Positions 1 through 7,231 of a stretch of 21,074 bases of DNA are shown here, piece after piece. The DNA is from Bacteroidales bacterium (GTDB taxonomy: Bacteria > Bacteroidota > Bacteroidia > Bacteroidales > FEN-979), in assembly GCA_023229525.1 (NCBI GenBank), contig JALNZC010000015.1, forward strand, positions 65,426 to 86,499, read 5' to 3'. The position numbers were made by a program, and so were the translations under genes. The notes below the pieces were generated by a model. The model did no database searches. It was not told the origin of the DNA and saw only the letters and a list, made by a program, of their open reading frames with translations. Position 1 is the first letter of the stretch. Every line of letters begins with the position of its first letter.

Positions 1-648
1 CAATTCGGCCCTAATATTCTGTAAAGAAACAAGATACAGCAACCGTTCGCCTGTTTTGAACTGTGTTTTTTTAACCGAAAGCTGTATCAATTCACCGTGA
101 ATTACAAGGGAAACCAGTTCTGTCTTTCTCTGCTCAAGGGCAATAATATATTGACTGAATCCTTCTTTATATGTATCAAGTTTTCGAAGATTCCTGATCA
201 CATAGATTCCAAACATCTTTCTGGCAGCATCATTAATAAACTCAATCACTCCATCACCAGTATAAGAAATTAAACCTACTGTTGTTTGGTCCACAATAGT
301 TTTAAAATAGTTATTCTGAATTTCATAGTTTACCCGAATTTTTTCGATATCCTTATTGACCTGGGCAAAATATTTGTAAAGCTTCGAGAATTCATCTTTC
401 CGGGTTTTGATCGCAAAAGATGCAGGCGCCTCACCGCTAAGATGGGCAAGAAAAAAATTTTCAATAATCACATTGATCTTGTTTATATACCTGATCAGTG
501 AAATTGTCTGAAAAATCAGGAAAAGGCCGATCAGGACAATCAACGAAATGTTCGGGAAATTTAAAAGAATAAAGAAAAATAGCAGGCTTGTCAGCGAAAT
601 GAGAACAACCCGTATCACAATCCGAGCATAATAGGTTCTACAAACCAT
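1..648 (-). CDS. Membrane PAS-domain sensor histidine kinase, N-terminal part (runs off the left edge)
   Basis: The reading frame is open from an ATG at 648-646 to base 1, giving 216 residues without a stop. The N-terminus has two hydrophobic segments (about residues 12-30 and 33-52) separated by a very short loop, so there is almost no periplasmic sensor domain. A linker follows, then a PAS-like domain from about residue 105 (motifs TTVGLISY and VIEFINDAARKMFG). The visible part ends in SLQNIRAEL, the type of sequence that precedes the HisKA helix in NtrY-like kinases. The histidine and ATPase domains must lie outside the window. The start lies inside the upstream response-regulator gene (11-bp overlap), which suggests co-translation and a cognate pair. 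The signal sensed is unknown; the architecture suggests cytoplasmic or membrane-derived sensing. The kinase assignment rests on the PAS, membrane segments and partner gene, because the catalytic part is not seen. Confidence 0.82.
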   Translation of the reverse strand, partial: MVCRTYYARIVIRVVLISLTSLLFFFILLNFPNISLIVLIGLFLIFQTISLIRYINKINVIIENFFLAHLSGEAPASFAIKTRKDEFSKLYKYFAQVNKDIEKIRVNYEIQNNYFKTIVDQTTVGLISYTGDGVIEFINDAARKMFGIYVIRNLRKLDTYKEGFSQYIIALEQRKTELVSLVIHGELIQLSVKKTQFKTGERLLYLVSLQNIRAEL

Positions 649-2011
649 ACTGTTTCATCTTACGATACATGGTCGGTCTTGAAATTCCGAGCTCTTTAGC
701 TGCATTGGAAAGATTCCCGTGATTCAGCAATAACGCCCTGTGTATGATTGTTTTCTCATAGTCCTCAAATGATTGCGTAGTATCCTGGGCGCTAGTCTGT
801 TGACGTGGTGATACTTTCAGGAACAGATCATTCGTTTGGATTACCGAATGACCGGCAAGAATAACCGCCTTTTCAATTGTATGCTCCAGTTCACGGATAT
901 TTCCGGGCCAAGGATATTTTTTCAGGGATTGTAATGCTTGCCCGTCGAATGACATTTGTCCTTTACTATATTTCACTGAAAATTTATCAAGAAAATATCC
1001 GGCCATCAATTCGATATCGCGGGCACGTTCCCTTAAAGGTGGCAGATCGATCTGTATGGTATTGATCCGGAAGAGCAAATCCTGGCGGAATAATCCCTCC
1101 ATGACCATTTTTTCTAAATTTCTATTGGTTGCGCAGATCAAGCGGACATCAATCGGTACAATTTTATTTGTGCCCAGCGGTATAATTTGCCTTTCCTGTA
1201 AAACATTCAAAATTTTGGTCTGCATGTTCAAGGAAAGGTTTCCGATTTCATCCAGGAATAAAGTGCTATGATTGGCTGTTTCAACGCGACCAATCCGGTC
1301 GGATTTGGCATCGGTAAATGCTCCTTTTTTATGACCGAATAATTCGCTTTCAAATAAGGAAACCGGTATTGAGGTCATGTCAACAGTCACCATTTTATTC
1401 TTTGCCCGGTTTGAACGCAGGTGAATTTCTTTAGCGATTAATCCTTTCCCCGTTCCATTCTCACCCGTTATAAGAATATTGGCGTCTGTTTCAGATACTT
1501 TATCAACAATATCCAACACTCTCCTTATGGAAGGGCATTCACCTATAAACTCGTGGAATTGTTGCTCGAGGTCTGCATTTATCTTTTTCTGATTTTCGCG
1601 ATTTCTCTGAAGTTCCAGCGCAGATTTCTTTAATCTTAATCCGTTGTTAAGTGTTGCAAGTAATTTATCGTTATCCCATGGTTTTATAACAAAATCAGTT
1701 GCCCCATTTTTAATCGCTTTCACGGCAAGATCAATATTTCCATAGGCAGTCATCATGATCACACATAAACCCGGGTCGATCTTCAATATTTCTCCCAGCC
1801 AGAATAATCCTTCATTCCCGGTATTTATACCGGCAGTAAAGTTCATATCCAGTAAAACCAGGTTATACTCCGCAGATTGAAGGGTAGAGGGTATTAAATT
1901 GGGATTGGTAATGGATGTAATAAGGTTGAATTCATACTCCAGAAAAAATTGAAGCGCTTGCAGGATTGCAGGATTATCTTCAACGATCAGTAAATTACTT
2001 TTTTTTTGCAT
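638..2011 (-). CDS. Sigma54-type response regulator (receiver, AAA+, Fis-type HTH)
   Basis: This 457-residue protein has the NtrC-family layout. The receiver domain (about 1-125) has acidic residues E11/D12, phospho-acceptor D55, T88 and K110. The AAA+ domain (about 155-385) has Walker A GENGTGKG (183-190) and Walker B LFLDEIG (D254/E255). The Fis-type helix-turn-helix is at about 418-457 (NLSNAAKELGISRPTMYRKM). By family it would be phosphorylated by the adjacent kinase and use ATP to open promoters held by RNA polymerase-sigma54. The sigma54-contact loop reads GAFTDA (230-235) rather than GAFTGA, and Walker A has Asn where Ser is usual. I recall GAFTDA as common in Bacteroidota relatives, so it need not abolish sigma54 contact. 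The gene is first in a pair with the kinase. Its target genes cannot be read from context; the half-site cluster upstream suggests autoregulation. Confidence 0.93.
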   Translation of the reverse strand: MQKKSNLLIVEDNPAILQALQFFLEYEFNLITSITNPNLIPSTLQSAEYNLVLLDMNFTAGINTGNEGLFWLGEILKIDPGLCVIMMTAYGNIDLAVKAIKNGATDFVIKPWDNDKLLATLNNGLRLKKSALELQRNRENQKKINADLEQQFHEFIGECPSIRRVLDIVDKVSETDANILITGENGTGKGLIAKEIHLRSNRAKNKMVTVDMTSIPVSLFESELFGHKKGAFTDAKSDRIGRVETANHSTLFLDEIGNLSLNMQTKILNVLQERQIIPLGTNKIVPIDVRLICATNRNLEKMVMEGLFRQDLLFRINTIQIDLPPLRERARDIELMAGYFLDKFSVKYSKGQMSFDGQALQSLKKYPWPGNIRELEHTIEKAVILAGHSVIQTNDLFLKVSPRQQTSAQDTTQSFEDYEKTIIHRALLLNHGNLSNAAKELGISRPTMYRKMKQYGL

Positions 2012-2017
2012 ACTTTT

Positions 2018-2150
2018 TTACAAAGAAAGTGTAAACAAACTTACATAATAATCCCGATTCATATATATAACGCATATAAATCCATCAGATTTACAGAGGA
2101 AATGTAACAAAATATTACACTCATTGTAACGTTTTGTTACATATTTTACA
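2018..2150. promoter_or_regulatory. Cluster of TGTAA/TTACA half-sites with two 17-bp dyads, upstream of the response regulator
   Basis: Nine TGTAA or TTACA 5-mers lie in 133 bp. The best dyads are TGTAAC-N5-ATTACA at 2103-2119 and the perfect TGTAAC-N5-GTTACA at 2125-2141, with centres 22 bp apart (about two helical turns). A third inverted pair with a one-base shorter spacer lies at 2030-2045. This looks like a tandem operator or upstream activator site. The dyads sit about 90-130 bp upstream of the regulator's ATG, a typical distance for an NtrC-type activator site. A TAAGTTTG (minus strand, 2043-2036) resembles a Bacteroidota -7 element but lacks a good -33 partner. Which protein binds is inference. 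Confidence 0.5.
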
Positions 2151-2470
2151 GACATTTTAGGGGATATAATTCTATCTTATTGATTGGGTGTGTTTTAATT
2201 TTCGGGTCTGATTTTTGTTATATTCGATCAATGGGTTGATTTATTAAGCCATACCTATATTGGTTCAGCGTTTTCCCCAATTGGAAATCATTCAGGGCAG
2301 GACTGTTCAGCTATATCAAAGTCGTGACCTTAAAAATCAATCTTATTCCGTAAATTCGATCCGTTCGAATATTTTGACTTTAGCTCTTGCAGAAGTATAT
2401 TGAGTTTTAGTGTCCGGGCCGGATGAATCTGTCTTGGACGAGAAAATAAAAGTCTGATGAACCCGTTTAA
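2151..2470. other. Intergenic stretch without a recognisable gene
   Basis: This AT-rich stretch lies between the half-site cluster and the first short ORF of the polysaccharide cluster. I see no tRNA, no convincing TAnnTTTG promoter with a -33 partner, no strong hairpin terminator and no protein-like reading frame. The promoter of the polysaccharide cluster should lie here but could not be pinpointed. Confidence 0.5.
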
Positions 2471-2581
2471 ATGGTGAAATTATTCTATAAAATCCGCAAT
2501 GTTTTGTTGATCTCATATGCACTATTCCTGATCTGGGAAACAGGATACAATTGTATTTCAAAAGGTAAAGCTCAAGAATGA
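2471..2581 (+). CDS. Possible short ORF (36 aa) coupled by ATGA to the flippase gene
   Basis: An ATG at 2471 opens a 36-codon frame with a hydrophobic stretch (NVLLISYALFLIW) after a basic N-terminus. It ends in a TGA that overlaps the flippase ATG (ATGA, 2578-2581). It could be a tiny membrane or leader peptide that couples translation to the flippase. It has no visible Shine-Dalgarno sequence and resembles no family I know. A chance ORF is quite possible. Confidence 0.2.
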   Translation: MVKLFYKIRNVLLISYALFLIWETGYNCISKGKAQE

Positions 2582-3819
2582 AAAGGGATGTTCTTATATA
2601 TTTTGCCGGAAAGATAATCCCTGCTCTGGTAAACCTGACCATTATCATTCTGGCTGTCCGGTTCCTTGGTAAAGCTGAATACGGTAAATACTCACTGGTC
2701 TTTTATGCCACAATGTTACTCAGCACACTCACCTTTGGCTGGATCCAACAAAGCATTCTTCGTTTTCTAAGCGCTTATCCCGAAGAACAGGTTTTGGTTG
2801 TAAACCGTTTCTATTTCCTTACCCTGGTGAGTACCCTGCTGGCCGTCATTCTCGGTTTTTTCCTTTCCATTTTCTACTTTCATCTTCGATGGTCAGATAC
2901 TGCAGTAGTCATTATCTATATTTTCATGTACAATGTTTTTCTTTTTCACTTGACCTTAAATCAAACAAAAAGAAAATCAATACGTTACGCAATTCTTGAA
3001 GGATCATATTATCTTATTTTTCTCGTTTTTTTTCTCCTTTTGACATTGGTCTTCAATAAGCATCTTTTTATTGTTCTTTTCATAGCCATGGTTTTGGGTC
3101 TCGTTTTTACCGAAATTATCCGGATTGGGGTTCTTCCCGGAGGAAGGGTCGGGCTGGATCACTCCCATTTATACTTCCATCCCGATTTCAGCAAAAAAGT
3201 ATTCGATTTTGGCTTCCCTATAACCATTTGGCTTTTCCTTTCATATTTTCTGAGTATTTCCGACCGTTTTATCATTAAGGAGTTTACCAGTTATGAGAAT
3301 GTTGGAACCTATTCAGCCATCAAGGATTTTATTATTAAAATAGCTACTTTCACAACAATCCCGATCCTTTTAGCATACCACCCGATGATAGTCGAGAAAT
3401 GGAACGATAACCGGAAAAAAGAGGCAATAAAATTGATTCGTGAAGGGTTGAATTATTGTTTTCTGATCGCGGTTCTTGTGTTCATTTTTTTTATTTTTTT
3501 TCAAAATCTTTTTTACACCAATCTATTGCACCTGCAGGTAATGCGGCAATTCCTTGTATCGGGAGCGTTGATCGGTTCAGCTTTCTTATGGCAGGCTGCC
3601 ATGTTGCTGCATAAACCCCTGGAATTATTATTGAAGCCCCGGCTGATGCTGTTTGCCATTATTGCTGCCCTGACTGTAAATGCATTGGCAAACCTGATCT
3701 TTGTGCCCGTTTACGGGTATCCGGCATCTGCTGTCATATCGCTGGTCTCGGTTATTACTTATATTATCGTTATTTTCGCTTTTTTAATCCGGTTCCGTAA
3801 ACAGGGTTTGCTTAAATAA
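2578..3819 (+). CDS. Polysaccharide flippase (Wzx/MATE-like, MOP superfamily)
   Basis: A 413-residue, almost wholly hydrophobic protein with about twelve predicted membrane segments. The N-terminus (KRDVLIYFAGKIIPALVNL, then RFLGKAEYGKYSL) is the hallmark of Wzx-type oligosaccharide flippases. The start is supported because this motif begins within a few residues of the ATG, and the length is normal for the family. Family members move lipid-linked oligosaccharide repeat units from the cytoplasmic to the periplasmic face of the inner membrane. Two glycosyltransferases and an O-antigen ligase/polymerase follow on the same strand, which supports this role. It is the first large gene of the cluster. 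The exact glycan is unknown. A teichuronic-acid or exopolysaccharide exporter of the same fold cannot be excluded. Confidence 0.9.
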   Translation: MKRDVLIYFAGKIIPALVNLTIIILAVRFLGKAEYGKYSLVFYATMLLSTLTFGWIQQSILRFLSAYPEEQVLVVNRFYFLTLVSTLLAVILGFFLSIFYFHLRWSDTAVVIIYIFMYNVFLFHLTLNQTKRKSIRYAILEGSYYLIFLVFFLLLTLVFNKHLFIVLFIAMVLGLVFTEIIRIGVLPGGRVGLDHSHLYFHPDFSKKVFDFGFPITIWLFLSYFLSISDRFIIKEFTSYENVGTYSAIKDFIIKIATFTTIPILLAYHPMIVEKWNDNRKKEAIKLIREGLNYCFLIAVLVFIFFIFFQNLFYTNLLHLQVMRQFLVSGALIGSAFLWQAAMLLHKPLELLLKPRLMLFAIIAALTVNALANLIFVPVYGYPASAVISLVSVITYIIVIFAFLIRFRKQGLLK

Positions 3820-3824
3820 ATGCA

Positions 3825-3953
3825 ATGAATAAACTGGAGGTGTTGGTTTATCAGGCACTTTTTTCTCTTATTCCGATTCCCAATGAACAATCTGTATATT
3901 CTGTCATTGTAAGGGAAGGATATTTCTTCGGGTTCCATACTAAAGAATTATGA
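3825..3953 (+). CDS. Possible short ORF (42 aa) coupled by ATGA to the glycosyltransferase gene
   Basis: An ATG five bases after the flippase stop opens a 42-codon frame (begins MNKLEVLVYQALFSL). Its TGA overlaps the ATG of the next gene (ATGA, 3950-3953). It fills the otherwise empty gap between flippase and glycosyltransferase. Its role is unknown: a coupling peptide, a gene remnant or a chance frame. No family is recognised and there is no clear Shine-Dalgarno sequence. Confidence 0.25.
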   Translation: MNKLEVLVYQALFSLIPIPNEQSVYSVIVREGYFFGFHTKEL

Positions 3954-4795
3954 ATAAAGCCGATATACTGATCATTGGTGTTATTTATAATACCTATCCT
4001 GAAACACTCCGCTACCTGGATAGTCTTGCACCTGTGATTACCAATAATATTTCCCTTATTCTGGTAGATAACAGTGACAAGCTGAAGCCTACTGATTTCC
4101 TGAAAAAAATTAAAATTTATCCTTTTCTTCAATATATTGAGACCGGGAAAAATCTCGGTTATTTTCGTGGCGCTCAGGAGGGTTTGACATACTATTTACA
4201 GGAACATTCAAACTTTCCGTTGTGGATTATTATAACCAATGTCGACATCGTTTTTACACCGCAATTCTTTGATCGGTTAATCGAATTAAACGATCAAATG
4301 AATCTTGGTCTTGTTGCACCATCAATAATTTCCCAAAAATGGAACACGGACTATAATCCGGAAATTTTGGTGCGATATTCCAAAGGACGGATACAATTTT
4401 ACCGATTCCTTTACTCAAGTTTTCTTATCCATAATTTATTTCTCATCGCTGCATATACTAAAAAGTGGGTTGATGGTCTGGGCAAAAGGAAAAATTGGAT
4501 TACGGGATCTCCAGTACAAAAAAAGGAAAAAATATATGCTCCCCATGGTTCCTGTTTGGTTTTTAAGAACGACTACTTTTCTCGCGGGGGTACATTAAAT
4601 TTATCTAATTTTTTATTCGGAGAAGAGATTCTGGTTGCCGAGACTGCATTACAATTAGGTCTTGACATTGAATATCATCCGGAAATGGTCATATATGATT
4701 ATGAACATGCATCGACAGGTTTTTTTGTAACGCCAAAAACGAACGGTTATAACCGGCAGGCAATCCGGGCGATTCTTGATCGTTATTATCCTTGA
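3950..4795 (+). CDS. GT2-family glycosyltransferase (rhamnosyltransferase-like)
   Basis: A 281-residue GT-A fold enzyme. The N-terminal nucleotide-sugar site shows ADILIIGVIYNTYPET, then LVDNSD (38-43) and GKNLGYFRGAQEG (67-78), which match the family's usual NxG(F/Y)xxGxNxG stretch. The metal site is a degenerate DXD, TNVD (96-99). The C-terminal half has PHGSCLVF and FLFGEE, the acceptor-side region with its likely catalytic acidic residues, and an EHAST ending typical of rhamnosyltransferase-type GT2 proteins. There are no membrane segments, so it should act at the cytoplasmic membrane face, adding one sugar to the lipid-linked precursor. Donor and linkage cannot be told from sequence. It lies between the flippase and a second GT2 gene in one apparent operon. 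Confidence 0.87.
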   Translation: MNKADILIIGVIYNTYPETLRYLDSLAPVITNNISLILVDNSDKLKPTDFLKKIKIYPFLQYIETGKNLGYFRGAQEGLTYYLQEHSNFPLWIIITNVDIVFTPQFFDRLIELNDQMNLGLVAPSIISQKWNTDYNPEILVRYSKGRIQFYRFLYSSFLIHNLFLIAAYTKKWVDGLGKRKNWITGSPVQKKEKIYAPHGSCLVFKNDYFSRGGTLNLSNFLFGEEILVAETALQLGLDIEYHPEMVIYDYEHASTGFFVTPKTNGYNRQAIRAILDRYYP

Positions 4796-4862
4796 ATCGA
4801 AATTCATGTTTGGTAGTTTTCATGAAGGAAGCAGAGAAATGAAACCAGCGTTCACTTTAGCC

Positions 4863-4867
4863 GGAGG
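4863..4867 (+). promoter_or_regulatory. GGAGG ribosome-binding site that decides the ExoA-like start
   Basis: GGAGG lies four bases upstream of the ATG at 4872. It is one of few clear Shine-Dalgarno sequences in the window. It favours 4872 over three upstream in-frame ATGs at 4776, 4806 and 4839. The 4776 start would overlap the preceding gene by 20 bp and add 32 residues that do not look like a GT2 N-terminus. Confidence 0.7.
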
Positions 4868-4871
4868 AAAA

Positions 4872-5897
4872 ATGGATCCTTTTGTCACTATTATTGTTCC
4901 CTGCTTCAATGAGGAGAAGTACATTCGTTCATTGCTTGATAACATTCTGGAACAGGATTATCCGAGTGACCGGTATGAGGTTTTCGTTATCGATGGGATG
5001 AGTATTGACCATACGCGTGAAATCATTGAAGAGTATTCCATGCGACAATCCGCAATCCGATTATTATTGAACGAAAAGCGCTTTGTCCCCTTTGCCCTGA
5101 ACCTAGGGATCAGGCAATCAAAAGGAGAAGTCATCATCAGGTTGGATGCACATTCCCGGTATCCGGCAAATTATATCAGCCGACTTGTTGGTTACCTATT
5201 TGAGCTCAATGCCGACAATGTAGGTGGCGTTTGGGATACCAAACCGGCTAACGATTCACCTAAAGCTACATCCATTGCCATTGCTTTATCTTCGGTTTTC
5301 GGGGTTGGAGATTCGCATTACCGTTTGGGTGTTAAGGAGGTTCGGAAGGTCGACACAGTTCCTTTCGGATGTTTTCGAAAAGATTTGTTTGACCGGATTG
5401 GTTTGTTTGATGAAGAGCTACTCCGTAACCAGGATGACGAATTAAATGCAAGAATCATCGAAAACGGGGGCACTATTTACCTGATTCCAGACATCATTAT
5501 CACCTATTATGCACGGCCCGATATTGGCGCTTTGACGCGGATGTTTTATCAATACGCTTTTTTTAAACCACTGGTTAACAGGAAATTAAAAAAACCAGCA
5601 ACCGTACGTCAATTTATACCGCCACTGTTTGTCTTATTTTTATTTTTTGGGTGGATGGTCATTTTCATTTCACCCGGTTTTTTAACTTTTTTTCTAATCG
5701 GAATCGGATTGTATCTTCTTTTCAATATCTTTTTTACTTTTAAAAGTATATGGGAAAATGGGAAGAAGTATCTTCTTTTATATTTACCCTGGATATTTTT
5801 CTTTCAGCATATGGCGTATGGATTAGGATACATCGTCGGGATCATTAACTTTGTTTTTATAAAAAAATCACAGACCACAATCACCACCTCACGGTAA
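4872..5897 (+). CDS. ExoA-like GT2 glycosyltransferase with C-terminal membrane segments
   Basis: With the start at 4872 the protein has 341 residues and opens directly with the GT2 core, MDPFVTIIVPCFNEEKYI. It continues with VIDGMSIDHT and the metal site RLDAHSRYP (DAH in place of DXD, as in succinoglycan ExoA relatives). The acceptor region VPFGCFRKDLFDRIGLFDEE leads into RNQDDELNARI, whose acidic residues resemble the catalytic site. About three hydrophobic segments follow at the C-terminus and would anchor the enzyme in the inner membrane. ExoA-type enzymes add a sugar, typically glucose in succinoglycan, to a lipid-linked chain. The donor used here is not known. The frame is also open from 4776, but the ribosome-binding site and homology favour 4872. 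It sits between the first GT2 gene and the O-antigen ligase gene. Confidence 0.88.
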   Translation: MDPFVTIIVPCFNEEKYIRSLLDNILEQDYPSDRYEVFVIDGMSIDHTREIIEEYSMRQSAIRLLLNEKRFVPFALNLGIRQSKGEVIIRLDAHSRYPANYISRLVGYLFELNADNVGGVWDTKPANDSPKATSIAIALSSVFGVGDSHYRLGVKEVRKVDTVPFGCFRKDLFDRIGLFDEELLRNQDDELNARIIENGGTIYLIPDIIITYYARPDIGALTRMFYQYAFFKPLVNRKLKKPATVRQFIPPLFVLFLFFGWMVIFISPGFLTFFLIGIGLYLLFNIFFTFKSIWENGKKYLLLYLPWIFFFQHMAYGLGYIVGIINFVFIKKSQTTITTSR

Positions 5898-5911
5898 TTT
5901 ATTTCAGCCAT

Positions 5912-7171
5912 ATGCGACATCGCATTCATCAGCATATATTTTTCATTTTGTGTCTCCTGCTGGCATTTCTTCTTCCGGTTTTTCCGAAACTTCTGCCTGC
6001 TGTTATCTTTTTACTGATGGTCAATTGGGTAGTAAGTGGAATATATGTGACGACTATTCCTAAATTATTTCGAGAAAAGTGGCGGATTCTGACATTATCT
6101 TTTGCTTCATTATATATTCTCTATGTGATTGGGATGTTGTATTCAACCGATTATGTCTATGGTTGGTTTGATCTGGAGGTGAAGTTGTCACTTTTGGTTT
6201 TCCCTCTGATTTTTGCTACAAGCGATCCAGGCATTTTCAACCATTTCAGGACCAAGCTCTTTTTCGGTTTTTTTATTGGCGGCTGTATGACCGGTTCACT
6301 GGTATTATTTGGTCACTCCTTGATAGTAAACGAAAGATGGGGTGTGCCAGACGCTTTTTATTATACCAATCTTTCCTGGTATTTTCATTCCAGCTATCTG
6401 GCAATGTATTACACTTTTGGTGTCGGAATAACGCTTTATTACCTGGCTAATGATTTCTTTAAGAAATCGATTTATAAATCAATTACTTTGTCCATCGTCA
6501 TTCTGTATCTTGAAGCCTTAATTTTTCTCCTTAGTTCAAAAGCTGGTCTGATCATGCTGGTCACAACAGAGATTTTATTTATTATATTATTAATATTCAG
6601 GAAGGAAGGGTATTTACAAATCATCTTTTTTACAATGATGATGGGGATTGTGTTTATCGGATTTTCCAGGATTTTTCCGTATGCCTTTAAACGAATTTCA
6701 AAAGCGGATTCAATGGTGTCTTCTTTACATTCCATTCAAACGAATCCCAACGATGGAACCGTTGCACGGATGGAAATATGGAAAGTATCCATTGGCCTGG
6801 TCGGGCAACATTTTATTTTCGGAGTAGGGACTGGCGACGTGAAAGATGCTTTGATGGACGCTTACCGGCAACAAAACTTATATCCTGTTTTTAAGAAAAA
6901 TCTGAATGCTCATAATCAATACCTTCAGACATTCATCACTCTAGGAGTAATCGGACTTGGTTTACTGGTCGCGTTATTGTGGATTCCAGTCTACCGGTCG
7001 CTACGGAAAGGATCTTACATCTATACGTTATTACTTTTGATCTTCAGTATCAATATCCTTTTTGAATCCATGCTGGAAACACAGGCAGGTGTTGTTTTCT
7101 ATGCCTTTTTTAATGCTTTCTTTTTTTCACAATGTACATACGCTAATGATCATACACATTTGGCAGAATAA
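5912..7171 (+). CDS. O-antigen ligase / polymerase family membrane protein (WaaL/Wzy_C)
   Basis: A 419-residue protein with about ten to twelve membrane segments and one long extracytoplasmic loop near residues 255-340. The loop carries the features of the Wzy_C/O-antigen ligase family: ARMEIWK (R286) near its start, then GVGTGDVKDAL, and NAHNQYLQTFITLG (H334) near its end. In WaaL, loop Arg and His residues are needed for glycan transfer to lipid A core, and Wzy polymerases share the fold. The sequence cannot separate a ligase from a chain polymerase. It is the last gene of the cluster, 14 bp after the ExoA-like gene, with the flippase upstream. The final product is thus likely a surface polysaccharide or glycolipid polymerised or ligated in the periplasm. 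Confidence 0.88.
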   Translation: MRHRIHQHIFFILCLLLAFLLPVFPKLLPAVIFLLMVNWVVSGIYVTTIPKLFREKWRILTLSFASLYILYVIGMLYSTDYVYGWFDLEVKLSLLVFPLIFATSDPGIFNHFRTKLFFGFFIGGCMTGSLVLFGHSLIVNERWGVPDAFYYTNLSWYFHSSYLAMYYTFGVGITLYYLANDFFKKSIYKSITLSIVILYLEALIFLLSSKAGLIMLVTTEILFIILLIFRKEGYLQIIFFTMMMGIVFIGFSRIFPYAFKRISKADSMVSSLHSIQTNPNDGTVARMEIWKVSIGLVGQHFIFGVGTGDVKDALMDAYRQQNLYPVFKKNLNAHNQYLQTFITLGVIGLGLLVALLWIPVYRSLRKGSYIYTLLLLIFSINILFESMLETQAGVVFYAFFNAFFFSQCTYANDHTHLAE

Positions 7172-7185
7172 AATTTGTATTTGGA

Positions 7186-7199
7186 ACCCGAAATCGGGT
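7186..7199. terminator. Small inverted repeat between convergent genes
   Basis: ACCCGA-AA-TCGGGT is a perfect 6-bp inverted repeat in the 60-bp gap between the ligase and FISUMP stop codons. No T-run follows on either strand, so an intrinsic terminator is only possible. It may simply be a short hairpin that ends or stabilises the converging transcripts. Confidence 0.3.
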
Positions 7200-7231
7200 A
7201 ATGAAACAGATTGAATCCGAAAGGTTCAGGA

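Noticed and set aside
286..501. Plus-strand open frame opposite the histidine kinase
   Set aside because: It lies antisense to a continuous kinase frame with PAS and membrane motifs; a shadow.
2072..2083. Possible sigma54 -24/-12 promoter for the two-component pair
   Set aside because: The minus strand has GG-N8-GC, but the sigma54 core needs GG-N10-GC.
2343..2648. 101-codon open frame on the minus strand overlapping the flippase start
   Set aside because: It overlaps a well-supported gene, its predicted protein resembles no family, and there is no promoter or ribosome-binding site.
4776..4871. Extended N-terminus of the ExoA-like protein from the ATG at 4776
   Set aside because: It overlaps the preceding gene, adds residues unlike the family, and the GGAGG site favours 4872.
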